Positions 42,618-50,576 of a stretch of 64,000 nt of DNA are shown here, in pieces. How positions within the stretch are numbered: the stretch's first letter is position 1; each line of letters begins with the position of its first letter. The translations under genes and the position numbers were made by a program. The DNA lies in contig NZ_CACVAN010000001.1 of the NCBI RefSeq assembly GCF_902726655.1, positions 2,232,001 to 2,296,000 on the forward strand. The letters run 5' to 3'. The DNA comes from Virgibacillus ihumii (GTDB lineage: Bacteria > Bacillota > Bacilli > Bacillales > Amphibacillaceae). A model generated the notes under the pieces. It had not been told where the DNA came from and did not search any database. It saw only the letters and a list, made by a program, of their open reading frames with translations.

Positions 42618-44075
42618 CTATAAGGACAAACCGGTCCACTGCCAGTAAGTAAAGTAATACATCATCATCACAAAAATATAAAGAGGCATAAGTACTAAAC
42701 TGAGTTTTAATAAAGCTTTTACGTCATACGAAATGTCACCCTCTTCATAAAAAAGCAGCAGCGCTTTGGAACTGACCGGAAATGTTATACAATAGTTCAT
42801 CCCGATTAAACTGATAAATACAACAGCAACAGGATCCGCACCAATCGTTTGACCAAACAGGATCAGCGCCGGGATAAAGACAATTGCCCGGGTTGTATGC
42901 GATGTAATATACAAATGGCTTGTAACCGCCACGATTATAATAAGCAGTACTACAACCCATTCGGATGCATCTGCAAACAACTGCAATACCCCAATCATCT
43001 CTGTTTCCATCCAATCTACGACACCCGTGTCGACCAAGACTCTGCCCAGCGCAGTTGCCGCTGCCACAAACAGAATTAAATTCCAGGAAACGGCACCGAT
43101 CCCTTGTTTCCAGCTTATCACTCCATATGCAGGCATCATGAATAAGACTGCGCCAAGCATGGTTAGAAATGCTATATCATATCCGTGGATTGGTTCAGTC
43201 ACCCAGCTGATGATTAATAGAATCGTTAGGGCAGCAGTTCGTTTTTCCTTATCTGTCATTGGCTGCTGATGCGGGTGTGTTCTTGCGAATGTGTTTTTTT
43301 CTGATTGATTCGTTGCATTAAGTGCCTTTTTCGGCCACAGCATCATTTTTATAATGAAAAGTGACAGTAATGAAATCGTCAAGGCAAAAGGAACACCCCA
43401 TACCAGCCACTGCACAAAGGAAATTGATTCGCCCGTGGATGTTTCGAGAAAACCAACTCCAATCAGATGGGAACCGGCTGCAATGATTGTTGCCGATGTA
43501 CTCATCAGGATAATCACCGGAGCAATGACCGCCAGCACTTCCCTTTCTTTTTCGGAAAAATAACCGTTAAGCTGTCTGACAATCGGCATCGACAATGCAG
43601 CTCTTCCTGAAGTTGACGGAATAAAAAATGCTGAAATACATAAAACATACGTCAGTGACCGGAGCATAACGTTTTTATTTTTTGACCGATTCATCAATGT
43701 TTGGCTGATGCGATCGGCGAGCCCCGACTCCTTAATCGCCTCCCCGATAATAAAAGCCCCCAGCATGAGCCATACCACTTCTTCACCAAACGAATGATAC
43801 AGAAGTTCCGGCGCTCCTGCCTTTAAAAATATAATAATTAAAATAAGGGATATAGCCACATAACCAGCCGGAATTTTGGTTCCAACCCATAGTGTCATGG
43901 CAGACAGGAAGGCAAACAGCGATATTTTTGCCGCATAATCAAGGCCGTCTGCCAACACTATTAAACTGGCGAAAAGAACATGAATGGTTACGATAATCAA
44001 CATTTTTACAGAAAGCTTCTCAACTGCGCCAATCAGCTTATTTTCTTTGTTACGCCTGGCCAACCTTGTTTCCAT
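42618..44075 (-). CDS. SLC13/DASS-type anion transporter
   Basis: A 485-aa membrane protein with about twelve spans. The motifs SAFFIPSTSGRAALSMPIVR, PVIILMSTSATIIAAGSHLI and SHTTRAIVFIPALI fit the divalent anion:Na+ symporter (CitT/SdcS) branch. It overlaps the glycerate kinase gene by 26 bp. It may import glycerate or a dicarboxylate. The start ATG at 44075 follows AGAAAGGG. Confidence 0.85.
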   Translation of the reverse strand: METRLARRNKENKLIGAVEKLSVKMLIIVTIHVLFASLIVLADGLDYAAKISLFAFLSAMTLWVGTKIPAGYVAISLILIIIFLKAGAPELLYHSFGEEVVWLMLGAFIIGEAIKESGLADRISQTLMNRSKNKNVMLRSLTYVLCISAFFIPSTSGRAALSMPIVRQLNGYFSEKEREVLAVIAPVIILMSTSATIIAAGSHLIGVGFLETSTGESISFVQWLVWGVPFALTISLLSLFIIKMMLWPKKALNATNQSEKNTFARTHPHQQPMTDKEKRTAALTILLIISWVTEPIHGYDIAFLTMLGAVLFMMPAYGVISWKQGIGAVSWNLILFVAAATALGRVLVDTGVVDWMETEMIGVLQLFADASEWVVVLLIIIVAVTSHLYITSHTTRAIVFIPALILFGQTIGADPVAVVFISLIGMNYCITFPVSSKALLLFYEEGDISYDVKALLKLSLVLMPLYIFVMMMYYFTYWQWTGLSL

Positions 44076-45249
44076 CTGTGAAAACCCTTTCTTTTCGCCG
44101 GGACATTTTAAGCCCGATTGTGATATGCCTTAAAATACCTTCTACACTTTCTTCAATCCACTTGGGTGCCTGAAACATGGCTTGCTCCAAAGTAACCGGC
44201 TTTTGAATGATACTTGAATACGCATGAATGCCTGAACCGTAATTAAGTTGTGCATCACGGCCTACTGTACCTGTAATTGCGACAACTGGCGTATTATATT
44301 TTTGAGCAATCCTAGCAACCTCACTCGGAATTTTACCGTTGACCGTCTGGAAATCTAGACTGCCTTCTGCCGTAATAACAAGGTCTGCTTGAGCGATCTT
44401 TTCTTCAATTTGAATAAAGTCCATAATTAATTCAAACCGCGGGCGCAGTTGAGCACCTGCAAATGCATGCAGTCCCGCTCCCAGACCGCCTGAAGCACCA
44501 CTCCCCGGCATCTGGCGTACATTGATTGTCGTGTGTTGTTCAATTAAATCAGCAAAATGTTCCAATGCCTGCGAGAGTGTTCTGACCTGTTCCGGTGTCG
44601 CCCCCTTTTGCGGCCCAAACACGTTTGCAACGCCTTTATTTCCGCAAAGCACGTTCGTCCAATTACACGCGACTTCTATTTTTGTTTGCTGAAGCCGAAT
44701 ATCCAGATTCGACGTATCAATCGCAGCCACACGATGCAGGTCCTCTCCGCCATTGATGTGAACAGCATGATTATTATCATCCAGGAAACGGACTCCAAAT
44801 GCCTGTGCCATACCTGAGCCCCCATCCGAAGTTCCCGAATCGCCACAGCCAATAATTATTTGATCAGCACCGTTATCCAATGCATCTATAATTAATTCTC
44901 CCACTCCATAAGTAGTCGTTTTCAACGGATTCCGCTGATTGGACGGAACCATTTTCAAACCAGCGACTGCCGCCATCTCAATCACTGCCGTCCATTTATT
45001 GTTTTCGCTGAACATTCCATAATGACTTTTTACTTGTTCTCCAACCGGTCCCGTTACCTTTTTGTGGAACAGCTGACCTTGCTTTATCTTAGTGATTGCT
45101 TTAGCGAATCCCTCCCCGCCATCAACCATTGGAACTATATCCGTTTTGATGAAAGGGTCAAAACGCCTTGCCCCATTTTTCATTGCCACAGCAACTTCCT
45201 CCGCTCCCAAACACTCTTTAAAACCTGATGGTATGATTGCAACTTTCAT
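44050..45249 (-). CDS. glxK: Glycerate kinase (GlxK/GarK type)
   Basis: A 399-aa class I glycerate kinase: MKVAIIPSGFKECLGAEEVA at the N-terminus, PMVDGGEGFA, IIGCGDSGTSDGGSGMAQAF, GASGGLGAGLHAF, ADLVITAEGSLDFQT. It phosphorylates D-glycerate with ATP, to 2-phosphoglycerate in this branch. It is first gene of an operon with an anion transporter, a two-component system and a PepSY protein. The C-terminus is about 20 residues longer than usual and overlaps the transporter gene. Confidence 0.93.
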   Translation of the reverse strand: MKVAIIPSGFKECLGAEEVAVAMKNGARRFDPFIKTDIVPMVDGGEGFAKAITKIKQGQLFHKKVTGPVGEQVKSHYGMFSENNKWTAVIEMAAVAGLKMVPSNQRNPLKTTTYGVGELIIDALDNGADQIIIGCGDSGTSDGGSGMAQAFGVRFLDDNNHAVHINGGEDLHRVAAIDTSNLDIRLQQTKIEVACNWTNVLCGNKGVANVFGPQKGATPEQVRTLSQALEHFADLIEQHTTINVRQMPGSGASGGLGAGLHAFAGAQLRPRFELIMDFIQIEEKIAQADLVITAEGSLDFQTVNGKIPSEVARIAQKYNTPVVAITGTVGRDAQLNYGSGIHAYSSIIQKPVTLEQAMFQAPKWIEESVEGILRHITIGLKMSRRKERVFTDGNKVGQA

Positions 45250-45319
45250 TTATATTTCCTCCTCAAAATGCCGTTGTATATTGGAAGAATATCGTTTGGA
45301 AGTTAAGGTGTCGTTAGTG

Positions 45320-45337
45320 AATCATTAAAGAATGATT
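45320..45337. promoter_or_regulatory. Inverted repeat upstream of glycerate kinase
   Basis: AATCATT-aaag-AATGATT, perfect 7-bp arms, about 70 bp before the start codon. It could be an operator for a regulator of this operon; no assignment. Confidence 0.35.
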
Positions 45338-45403
45338 AAAAATGAGAAAGAGTTGAGTTGGTGTGGCGGTCGATGGAATGGGGGCCCCCCTAATCGGCTG
45401 CTC

Positions 45404-45534
45404 TCTCCCGTTTGGGTGCTGTTCTCTCCCGAGTTTAGGCTGTTCTCTCCCGAGTTTGGGCTGTTCTCTCCCGAGTTTGAGCTTCTCTCTCCCATTTGGA
45501 TGCTGATTTCTCCCGTTTGATGCGGCTTTCTCCC
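45404..45534. repeat. Intergenic array I: 7 copies, 21-bp period
   Basis: TCTCCC starts at 45404, 45425, 45446, 45467, 45488, 45509 and 45529. Units carry CGAGTTTGGGC or CATTTGGATGC after the core, related to but distinct from array H. It lies between glycerate kinase (start) and tagA (end), both leftward. Confidence 0.92.
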
Positions 45535-45593
45535 ATTTGGATGCGGGTTCGATCGATTTTTGGCAACGGCTGAAAATCTTCCTTTTTTCCATA

Positions 45594-45627
45594 TAAAAAA
45601 AGCCAGCATCTAAGCTAGCTTTTTTTC
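45594..45627 (-). terminator. tagA terminator
   Basis: AAAAAAAGCCAGC pairs with GCTAGCTTTTTTT (one mismatch) around 6 nt; it overlaps the last codons of tagA and ends in T on both strands. Confidence 0.8.
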
Positions 45628-46349
45628 AAAAACACCCGCAGCATGAATTCGGCTACTTTTACTATACGTTTGTAGCGAAATGGCTGTTTTAGCAGGCGGT
45701 AGAGCCACTCAAGATTGAGTCGGATCCAGAAGTCGGGGGCGCGTTTGACCTCACCGGCAAGAACATCAATCGAACCGCCGACTCCCATGAACACCCCTTT
45801 GTCAAACGCATCAAAATGGCGGGCAATCCATAATTCCTGGCGGGGCAACCCTAGTGCGACCAGCACAATGTCAGCACCGGATGCGCGAACTTCTTCCACC
45901 ACGGATGTATCATCCAGGTCAAAAAAACCATGATGGCGGCCGGCAACATGCAAATCAAGATATTCCCGTTCCACTTCGATTACAGCTTTCCGGTTCACTT
46001 CTTCGGTGGCGCCGAGAAAATAACAGCTCAATTTCCGGTCATTCGCATATGCCAGCAAATCGCGCATGACGTCGTACCCGGCAACGCGCTCTTGCATCGG
46101 CTGCTTCATATATTTTGCCGCAATCAGGATACCCGCTCCGTCCGGGATGACATAATCAGCGGTATCCACAGCCGCCCGATATTGTTTATCTTCCCGCGCA
46201 CGCATGGCAATTTCCGGGTTGCCCGTTACAATAAAACATTTTTCCTCGTTGTGAAGATGTGTATGCAGCACATTATTCAGGAAATTTTCCTTTGTTGTAT
46301 TTATAAAATCCAGATGCATAATCTGCACCGTATCAAGATGATTGTTCAT
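45615..46349 (-). CDS. tagA: WecG/TagA/CpsF family glycosyltransferase
   Basis: A 244-aa GT26 enzyme. Its sequence (CFIVTGNPEIAMRAREDKQY, VIPDGAGILIAAKYM, ERVAGYDVMRDLL, VALGLPRQELWI, GVGGSIDVLAGEVKRAPDFW) is that of TagA, which adds ManNAc to GlcNAc-PP-undecaprenol, committing the lipid to wall teichoic acid. I prefer ATG at 46349; a TTG three codons upstream crowds the GGAAAGG site. It diverges from an LCP gene and tagO lies 4 kb away. Confidence 0.92.
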   Translation of the reverse strand: MNNHLDTVQIMHLDFINTTKENFLNNVLHTHLHNEEKCFIVTGNPEIAMRAREDKQYRAAVDTADYVIPDGAGILIAAKYMKQPMQERVAGYDVMRDLLAYANDRKLSCYFLGATEEVNRKAVIEVEREYLDLHVAGRHHGFFDLDDTSVVEEVRASGADIVLVALGLPRQELWIARHFDAFDKGVFMGVGGSIDVLAGEVKRAPDFWIRLNLEWLYRLLKQPFRYKRIVKVAEFMLRVFLKKS

Positions 46350-46390
46350 TTTTTGCAACCTTTCCGTTCACGATTCGTCTAACTACTGAA

Positions 46391-46439
46391 ATAGTAATTT
46401 AATAAAAAATAAATTTACTATAAAGCAGATTCATAGTAA
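46391..46439. repeat. Three alternating ATAGTAA/TTACTAT words
   Basis: ATAGTAA at 46391 and 46433 and its complement TTACTAT at 46415 lie in the divergent tagA/LCP promoter region, giving two overlapping inverted repeats. They could be a regulator site; none is recognised. Confidence 0.35.
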
Positions 46440-46561
46440 AATAAACGTTAGCCTTTTATTAAGATAATGTAAAAAAATGAATGACTTTTGACTTATAATA
46501 TCATTAAACGGTATTTTTTCCTAATAAATATAATGTGAACAAAAAGAGGGGAAATTTTTTC

Positions 46562-47602
46562 ATGAATGAAAATACACGAGTAAAACGAACGAAAAAGCGA
46601 AAGTTGCGGAAACGAGCTATTATTATTTTGATTCCGTTAGTTTTCATATTTATCGGACTAAGTTATGCGGGGTATTTGTACGCCAAGGCGGAATCGACAC
46701 TGTCCGATTCCTATGAAAGTCACGGCCGGGAAAAATCCGACTTGCGTGAATCAGCGGTCGATCCATTGGAAGACAATATTTCCATCCTGATCGTCGGCGT
46801 TGATGCGAGTGATGTCCGCAACAATAAAAATAACTCCAGGACCGACACGCTGATGCTTGCGACGTTGAACAAGGATAAGAAAAGTGTCAAGATGGTAAGC
46901 ATTCCACGTGACTCATACGTGTATATTCCGGAAGTCGGCTATAAAACAAAAATCAACCATGCCCATGCGTACGGCGGGATTCCGGCAACAATTGAAACGG
47001 TCGAACGGCTCATGGATATTCCGGTTGACTATTATGTAAAGCTGAACTTTGAGGCGTTTATCGAAGTGGTCAATGCAGTTGGCGGTATTACCGTTGACGT
47101 ACCATACGAATTATATGAACAAAATTCCAAGGACAAAGAACGTGCCATTCACTTAATGCCTGGTAAACAAAAGCTGAACGGTGAAGAAGCTCTCGCCCTG
47201 GCAAGGACCAGAAAATATGACAGTGATATTGAGCGCGGAAAACGGCAGCAGGAAATCATGAAGACTGTCATCAAGAAAGCTATATCCATTAATTCCGTTC
47301 TTAAATTTGACGATATCATTGAAGCAGTCGGTTCGAATATGACGACAAATATGACGTTTGATGAGATGAAAAGCCTGATCTCCTATGGCACTGGTAAAGG
47401 CAGCCTTGGTTTTGACACGTATACGCTGGAAGGACACAATTATCAGCCCGGCGACACGTATTACTGGCAGCTAGATCAGGTTGCATTGAATGAAACCAAA
47501 CAGATGCTGAAACAGCACCTTGATCTTAATACGACTGCAACCGCCAACAGATCTAGTGAAGAAGCATCGACAGCCGGTGATGGTGAGTCAGTTAACTATT
47601 AG
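46562..47602 (+). CDS. LytR-CpsA-Psr (LCP) family wall-polymer ligase
   Basis: A 346-aa protein: basic cytoplasmic N-terminus (KRTKKRKLRKR), one span (about 20-42), then the LCP domain with ILIVGVDASD, SRTDTLMLATLN, SIPRDSYVYIP, KINHAHAYGG and ALARTRKYDSDIERGKRQQE. LCP enzymes transfer teichoic acids or other glycans from the lipid carrier to peptidoglycan. The start at 46562 follows AGAGGGG; a GTG nine codons earlier is less likely. It is divergent from tagA, fitting a joint role. Confidence 0.93.
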   Translation: MNENTRVKRTKKRKLRKRAIIILIPLVFIFIGLSYAGYLYAKAESTLSDSYESHGREKSDLRESAVDPLEDNISILIVGVDASDVRNNKNNSRTDTLMLATLNKDKKSVKMVSIPRDSYVYIPEVGYKTKINHAHAYGGIPATIETVERLMDIPVDYYVKLNFEAFIEVVNAVGGITVDVPYELYEQNSKDKERAIHLMPGKQKLNGEEALALARTRKYDSDIERGKRQQEIMKTVIKKAISINSVLKFDDIIEAVGSNMTTNMTFDEMKSLISYGTGKGSLGFDTYTLEGHNYQPGDTYYWQLDQVALNETKQMLKQHLDLNTTATANRSSEEASTAGDGESVNY

Positions 47603-47959
47603 AAAACTATGCAGTATGATGCCAGCCTGAACCTTTTAATACATAAGGTTCAGGCTTTTTGTTTAATAAAAATAAAAGCTGCATAGACCGGATTCCTCAC
47701 GTTTTTCCTTCTTCTAAAAAATACTTACCAAAATGCGATTGAACGTTTATATGAAACAAGGAATTTTTAACACTACGCAACTTAAGTATCAGACTGAATG
47801 AATAAATAACCTAAAACGAACATAACAATGGAGTTGTGTTCATTTTAAAGAAAGAATTAAGCTAATTTCGTCCTTTCAAAAGAACGAAATCAAACGTTGC
47901 GAGGTTATAAGATTTAAAAATCCTGAATAATAAGACTCAAGATGAAAGGATCAGTGATA
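47603..47959 (+). other. Intergenic leader before the secreted coiled-coil cluster
   Basis: This stretch holds the LCP terminator at 47624-47661 and an AT-rich leader. An imperfect inverted repeat (ATTTCGT..CTT with AAG..ACGAAAT, 47865-47890) lies about 70 bp before the next gene. No gene is seen. Confidence 0.6.
47624..47661 (+). terminator. LCP gene terminator
   Basis: AGCCTGAACCTT pairs with AAGGTTCAGGCT around a 9-nt loop, followed by TTTTTG. Confidence 0.9.
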
Positions 47960-48382
47960 GTGAGAAAAGTACTTTTTATCGTTTTAATGGCTTTGCTGCT
48001 CATCGGATCATCAAGTGTGTTTATCTATGCGAAAACTGGAGAAGGTGCTCCCAACTGGTTTGACAAAGCTTCGCAACAAATGAAAAAGGAAATGCAGACA
48101 AATTTACTGGAAACATTTTCAGTCGGATTATCCAAGGAGGAGAAAGAATCTTTTTTTAATAAAAGCAAAGAAAAGATTACGCTGTTTCAACTGCTAACCA
48201 TTTCAAACTCCAAAGAAGAAATCAAAAATCATCGAGAACATTACCTTTCACAATTGGCAGAGTCGAAAGAAAACCTGGATAAAAGCGACCTGAAAGAAAT
48301 TTATCAAAAACAAAAACAGGAAGTGCAAACTGAAATCGAGGAAGACATCGAAGTATTTTTAAAAGATTTGCTGGATGAATAA
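47960..48382 (+). CDS. Secreted helical protein 1 of a signal-peptidase cluster
   Basis: A 140-aa protein of unknown family. Signal peptide (VLFIVLMALLLIGSSSVFIY, then AKTG) and a mature part predicted all-helical and very rich in Lys, Glu and Gln. Right after the signal comes GAPNWFDKASQQMKKEMQ, a motif (W-F/Y-D/N, then spaced hydrophobics) also present in the two following proteins. The start is GTG at 47960 with AAAGGA upstream; an ATG at 47942 lacks a site. First of four rightward genes ending in a signal peptidase. Confidence 0.75.
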   Translation: MRKVLFIVLMALLLIGSSSVFIYAKTGEGAPNWFDKASQQMKKEMQTNLLETFSVGLSKEEKESFFNKSKEKITLFQLLTISNSKEEIKNHREHYLSQLAESKENLDKSDLKEIYQKQKQEVQTEIEEDIEVFLKDLLDE

Positions 48383-48442
48383 GGTTTTAATGGAACTACA
48401 TAGTTCATTAAAATAAAAAAATGTTGAGAGGAAGATTTACAG

Positions 48443-49237
48443 ATGAAATTAGGTTTAAAAACGGTAAAAGGGAAAATTATTGCAGGAACAGCAGCAGGAA
48501 GCTTGGTTCTTGGCGGGGGATTTGCTTTTGCAAACACAGATGCGGGGCAAGCGCTACAAGATTGGTACAATGGCCAATTTGATTCTGCTGTTCAAGATGG
48601 TAAAGAAGACGCAGCTGCGTATGGTGCATCCCTTTTACCAGGACTTGCACAGGAATACAATGGGCTTAAATCCGATGCAAAAACGGATATCAACGAAACA
48701 GCCGACAGTGAAACAACGGATGCTGAAAACGCGATTAACTCCGCAAAAGAGGATCATATTGAAGCTGTAACAGCTAAAAAAGTAGAACTATTATCTGAGG
48801 CGGAAAAAGCGTTTTATGATGTGTATATGGATGCTTGGCTTCAAATACAGGATCTTGGCGATCAAGGATATGCGTATGCGGAAAATGACCTAACCAAATA
48901 CACTGGTGACGCAGGAAGTAAAGCAGTATCACAGGTGAAAACTGATTTAGATGCTGCAAAAGAAAATGCAGTGTCGGAACTTGAAGAAGCAATCGAAAAT
49001 GCGAAAGGTGAGTTGCAAGCAGATTTGGACGATCGAGAAGCAAATCTAACATATAATCTTAAGAACCAAATTGATTTTGAAATTAATGACTTGCGCAAAC
49101 AAGTTGAATCTTTATTAGAAGATCTTGTCGCAGAACAACAATCCATCATCGCGTCGAAAGCCCAAGAACTGGAAAATGGTGCAATAGACGCTTTAGACGA
49201 AGTAGTAGCTGGCATTGATGGAACAGATGGCAAGTAA
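48443..49237 (+). CDS. Secreted coiled-coil protein 2 of a signal-peptidase cluster
   Basis: A 264-aa protein of unknown family. Signal peptide (IIAGTAAGSLVLGGGFAFAN) and then QALQDWYNGQFDSAVQDGKE, matching the W-Y/F-N/D motif of its neighbours. The rest is Ala/Glu/Asp/Lys-rich with long heptad-like stretches (about residues 90-255), low in Cys and aromatics, very acidic. It looks like a rod or fibre-forming or surface-layer-associated protein. A terminator-like hairpin lies directly after it, so it may be the most abundant product. Confidence 0.75.
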   Translation: MKLGLKTVKGKIIAGTAAGSLVLGGGFAFANTDAGQALQDWYNGQFDSAVQDGKEDAAAYGASLLPGLAQEYNGLKSDAKTDINETADSETTDAENAINSAKEDHIEAVTAKKVELLSEAEKAFYDVYMDAWLQIQDLGDQGYAYAENDLTKYTGDAGSKAVSQVKTDLDAAKENAVSELEEAIENAKGELQADLDDREANLTYNLKNQIDFEINDLRKQVESLLEDLVAEQQSIIASKAQELENGAIDALDEVVAGIDGTDGK

Positions 49238-49250
49238 TTAAAAGCTATTG

Positions 49251-49290
49251 GAGGGCCCCCTCTCTCAACGAAGGGGGACCTCTGCTTTTT
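49251..49290 (+). terminator. Hairpin with T run after secreted protein 2
   Basis: GAGGGCCCCCT pairs with AGGGGGACCTC (one mismatch), followed by TGCTTTTT. It would partly terminate transcription before the third protein and the signal peptidase. Confidence 0.75.
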
Positions 49291-49304
49291 AATATGGAGG
49301 TCTT

Positions 49305-49982
49305 ATGATGAGAAAACTAACGGAAACACACAAAAGAAAAAAGAAGCCCATAGCATTAAAACTTCTAATCGGCTCTGTCTTATTCTTTGTAATCGTTGGC
49401 AGCAGTTTAAACGTCACTTTTGCAGATAAAGATATCGGAGCCATTATCACAAACTGGTTTGATCAAAAAGAAGCTGCCGCGATAAATGAAATAAGAGAGG
49501 CCGTGGCATCTGAACAAGCAACACAGACAAAACGATTAAAGCACACGCTGAAAAACGAAATTAAAAATGCCGAAGAGGAATTACATAAACAAATAAAAAG
49601 GGAAAAGAAAAAAAGAATAAAGGCTATACAGGAACACACGGATAAGCTGATTAAAAACTTTGACATTAATAACACTCAAGAGAGAGAACAAGCAATCAAT
49701 CAATTAAACGCTATTCAACAGAATGCAATTGATAAAATGAATAATGTCCATCGTAAAACCAATCTGCAGCAAACCGAACAGCCTGATGAATCGAAAGAGA
49801 GGCCAAAAGAAACGCAAGATGATTCCACTTCGACCAATGAAAAAATGCAGCAAACAGATACAAAAAAACCTGCCGATTCATCAGACGAAAAATCATCGGA
49901 TCATGCAAAAGATAAGGAAGAATCCACTAAAACAAAAAAGACAACTGACAACAAAAACGAAGAGAAAGCTGGTACAAAATGA
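49305..49982 (+). CDS. Secreted helical protein 3 of a signal-peptidase cluster
   Basis: A 225-aa protein of unknown family. Basic N-terminus, signal or anchor segment (LIGSVLFFVIVGSSLNVTFA), then DIGAIITNWFDQKEAAAINE with the shared W-F-D motif, a coiled-coil region rich in Lys/Glu (about 70-150), and a low-complexity tail of Thr, Lys, Ser, Glu and Asp (about 155-225). The tail could lie in the cell wall. The stop overlaps the signal peptidase start by 4 bp. ATG at 49305 or the next ATG may start it (ribosome site GGAGG). Confidence 0.75.
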   Translation: MMRKLTETHKRKKKPIALKLLIGSVLFFVIVGSSLNVTFADKDIGAIITNWFDQKEAAAINEIREAVASEQATQTKRLKHTLKNEIKNAEEELHKQIKREKKKRIKAIQEHTDKLIKNFDINNTQEREQAINQLNAIQQNAIDKMNNVHRKTNLQQTEQPDESKERPKETQDDSTSTNEKMQQTDTKKPADSSDEKSSDHAKDKEESTKTKKTTDNKNEEKAGTK

Positions 49983-50539
49983 CCGAAAATGTGCACGAAT
50001 TAAAGTTGGATAAGAAGCAAACAAATGACAACATGAAAGAAAAATCCGGTTGGGTCAGCTGGTTATTTTTTATTATATCAATTGCTGCTGTGTTTTTTAT
50101 TTTCCGTTTTGTGATCGGCATCACCATCATCAATGGTGATTCAATGAGCCCTACGATAAGTGACGGGGATGTCTTTCTAACCAGTGACATGTTTTATACG
50201 CCAGAACGAAATGATATTGTGATTTTTCGCGATGAAGATGGTTATGATGTAATCAAGCGGATAATTGGTCTGCCAAATGAGACAATTGCGATACAAAATG
50301 GGGTCGTTTTTGTGGACGGAGAACCAATAAAAAGTGAATTTACGACTGGAATCCCAAATGATATGCCTGAAAGAACAGTCGATAGCGGTTCTTATTTTTT
50401 AATAGGCGATAATCGGACACCTGGAGAAAGTCTGGATAGCAGAAATAGCGATATAGGATCCATCTCCAAAGAAAAGATAAAAGGTCAAGCGATATTGTCA
50501 TTACTTCCCTTCGGATTAATGACGATTATCCCAAAATAA
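49979..50539 (+). CDS. Signal peptidase I (bacterial type)
   Basis: A 186-aa type I signal peptidase with one N-terminal span, catalytic Ser in INGDSMSPTISDGD, catalytic Lys in DVIKRIIGLPNE and the box GDNRTPGESLDSR. The Ser-Lys dyad makes it the SipS/SipT type, unlike the SipW-type enzyme at 34857. It overlaps the gene for a secreted coiled-coil protein by 4 bp, so it is probably dedicated to these substrates. Confidence 0.93.
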   Translation: MTENVHELKLDKKQTNDNMKEKSGWVSWLFFIISIAAVFFIFRFVIGITIINGDSMSPTISDGDVFLTSDMFYTPERNDIVIFRDEDGYDVIKRIIGLPNETIAIQNGVVFVDGEPIKSEFTTGIPNDMPERTVDSGSYFLIGDNRTPGESLDSRNSDIGSISKEKIKGQAILSLLPFGLMTIIPK

Positions 50540-50566
50540 AAAAGACTCAATCGGAGTCTTTTTTAC
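50538..50566. terminator. Bidirectional terminator between signal peptidase and tagO
   Basis: AAAAGACTC pairs with GAGTCTTTT around 5 nt, with A and T runs on either side, between convergent genes. Confidence 0.9.
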
Positions 50567-50576
50567 TTCAATATTC

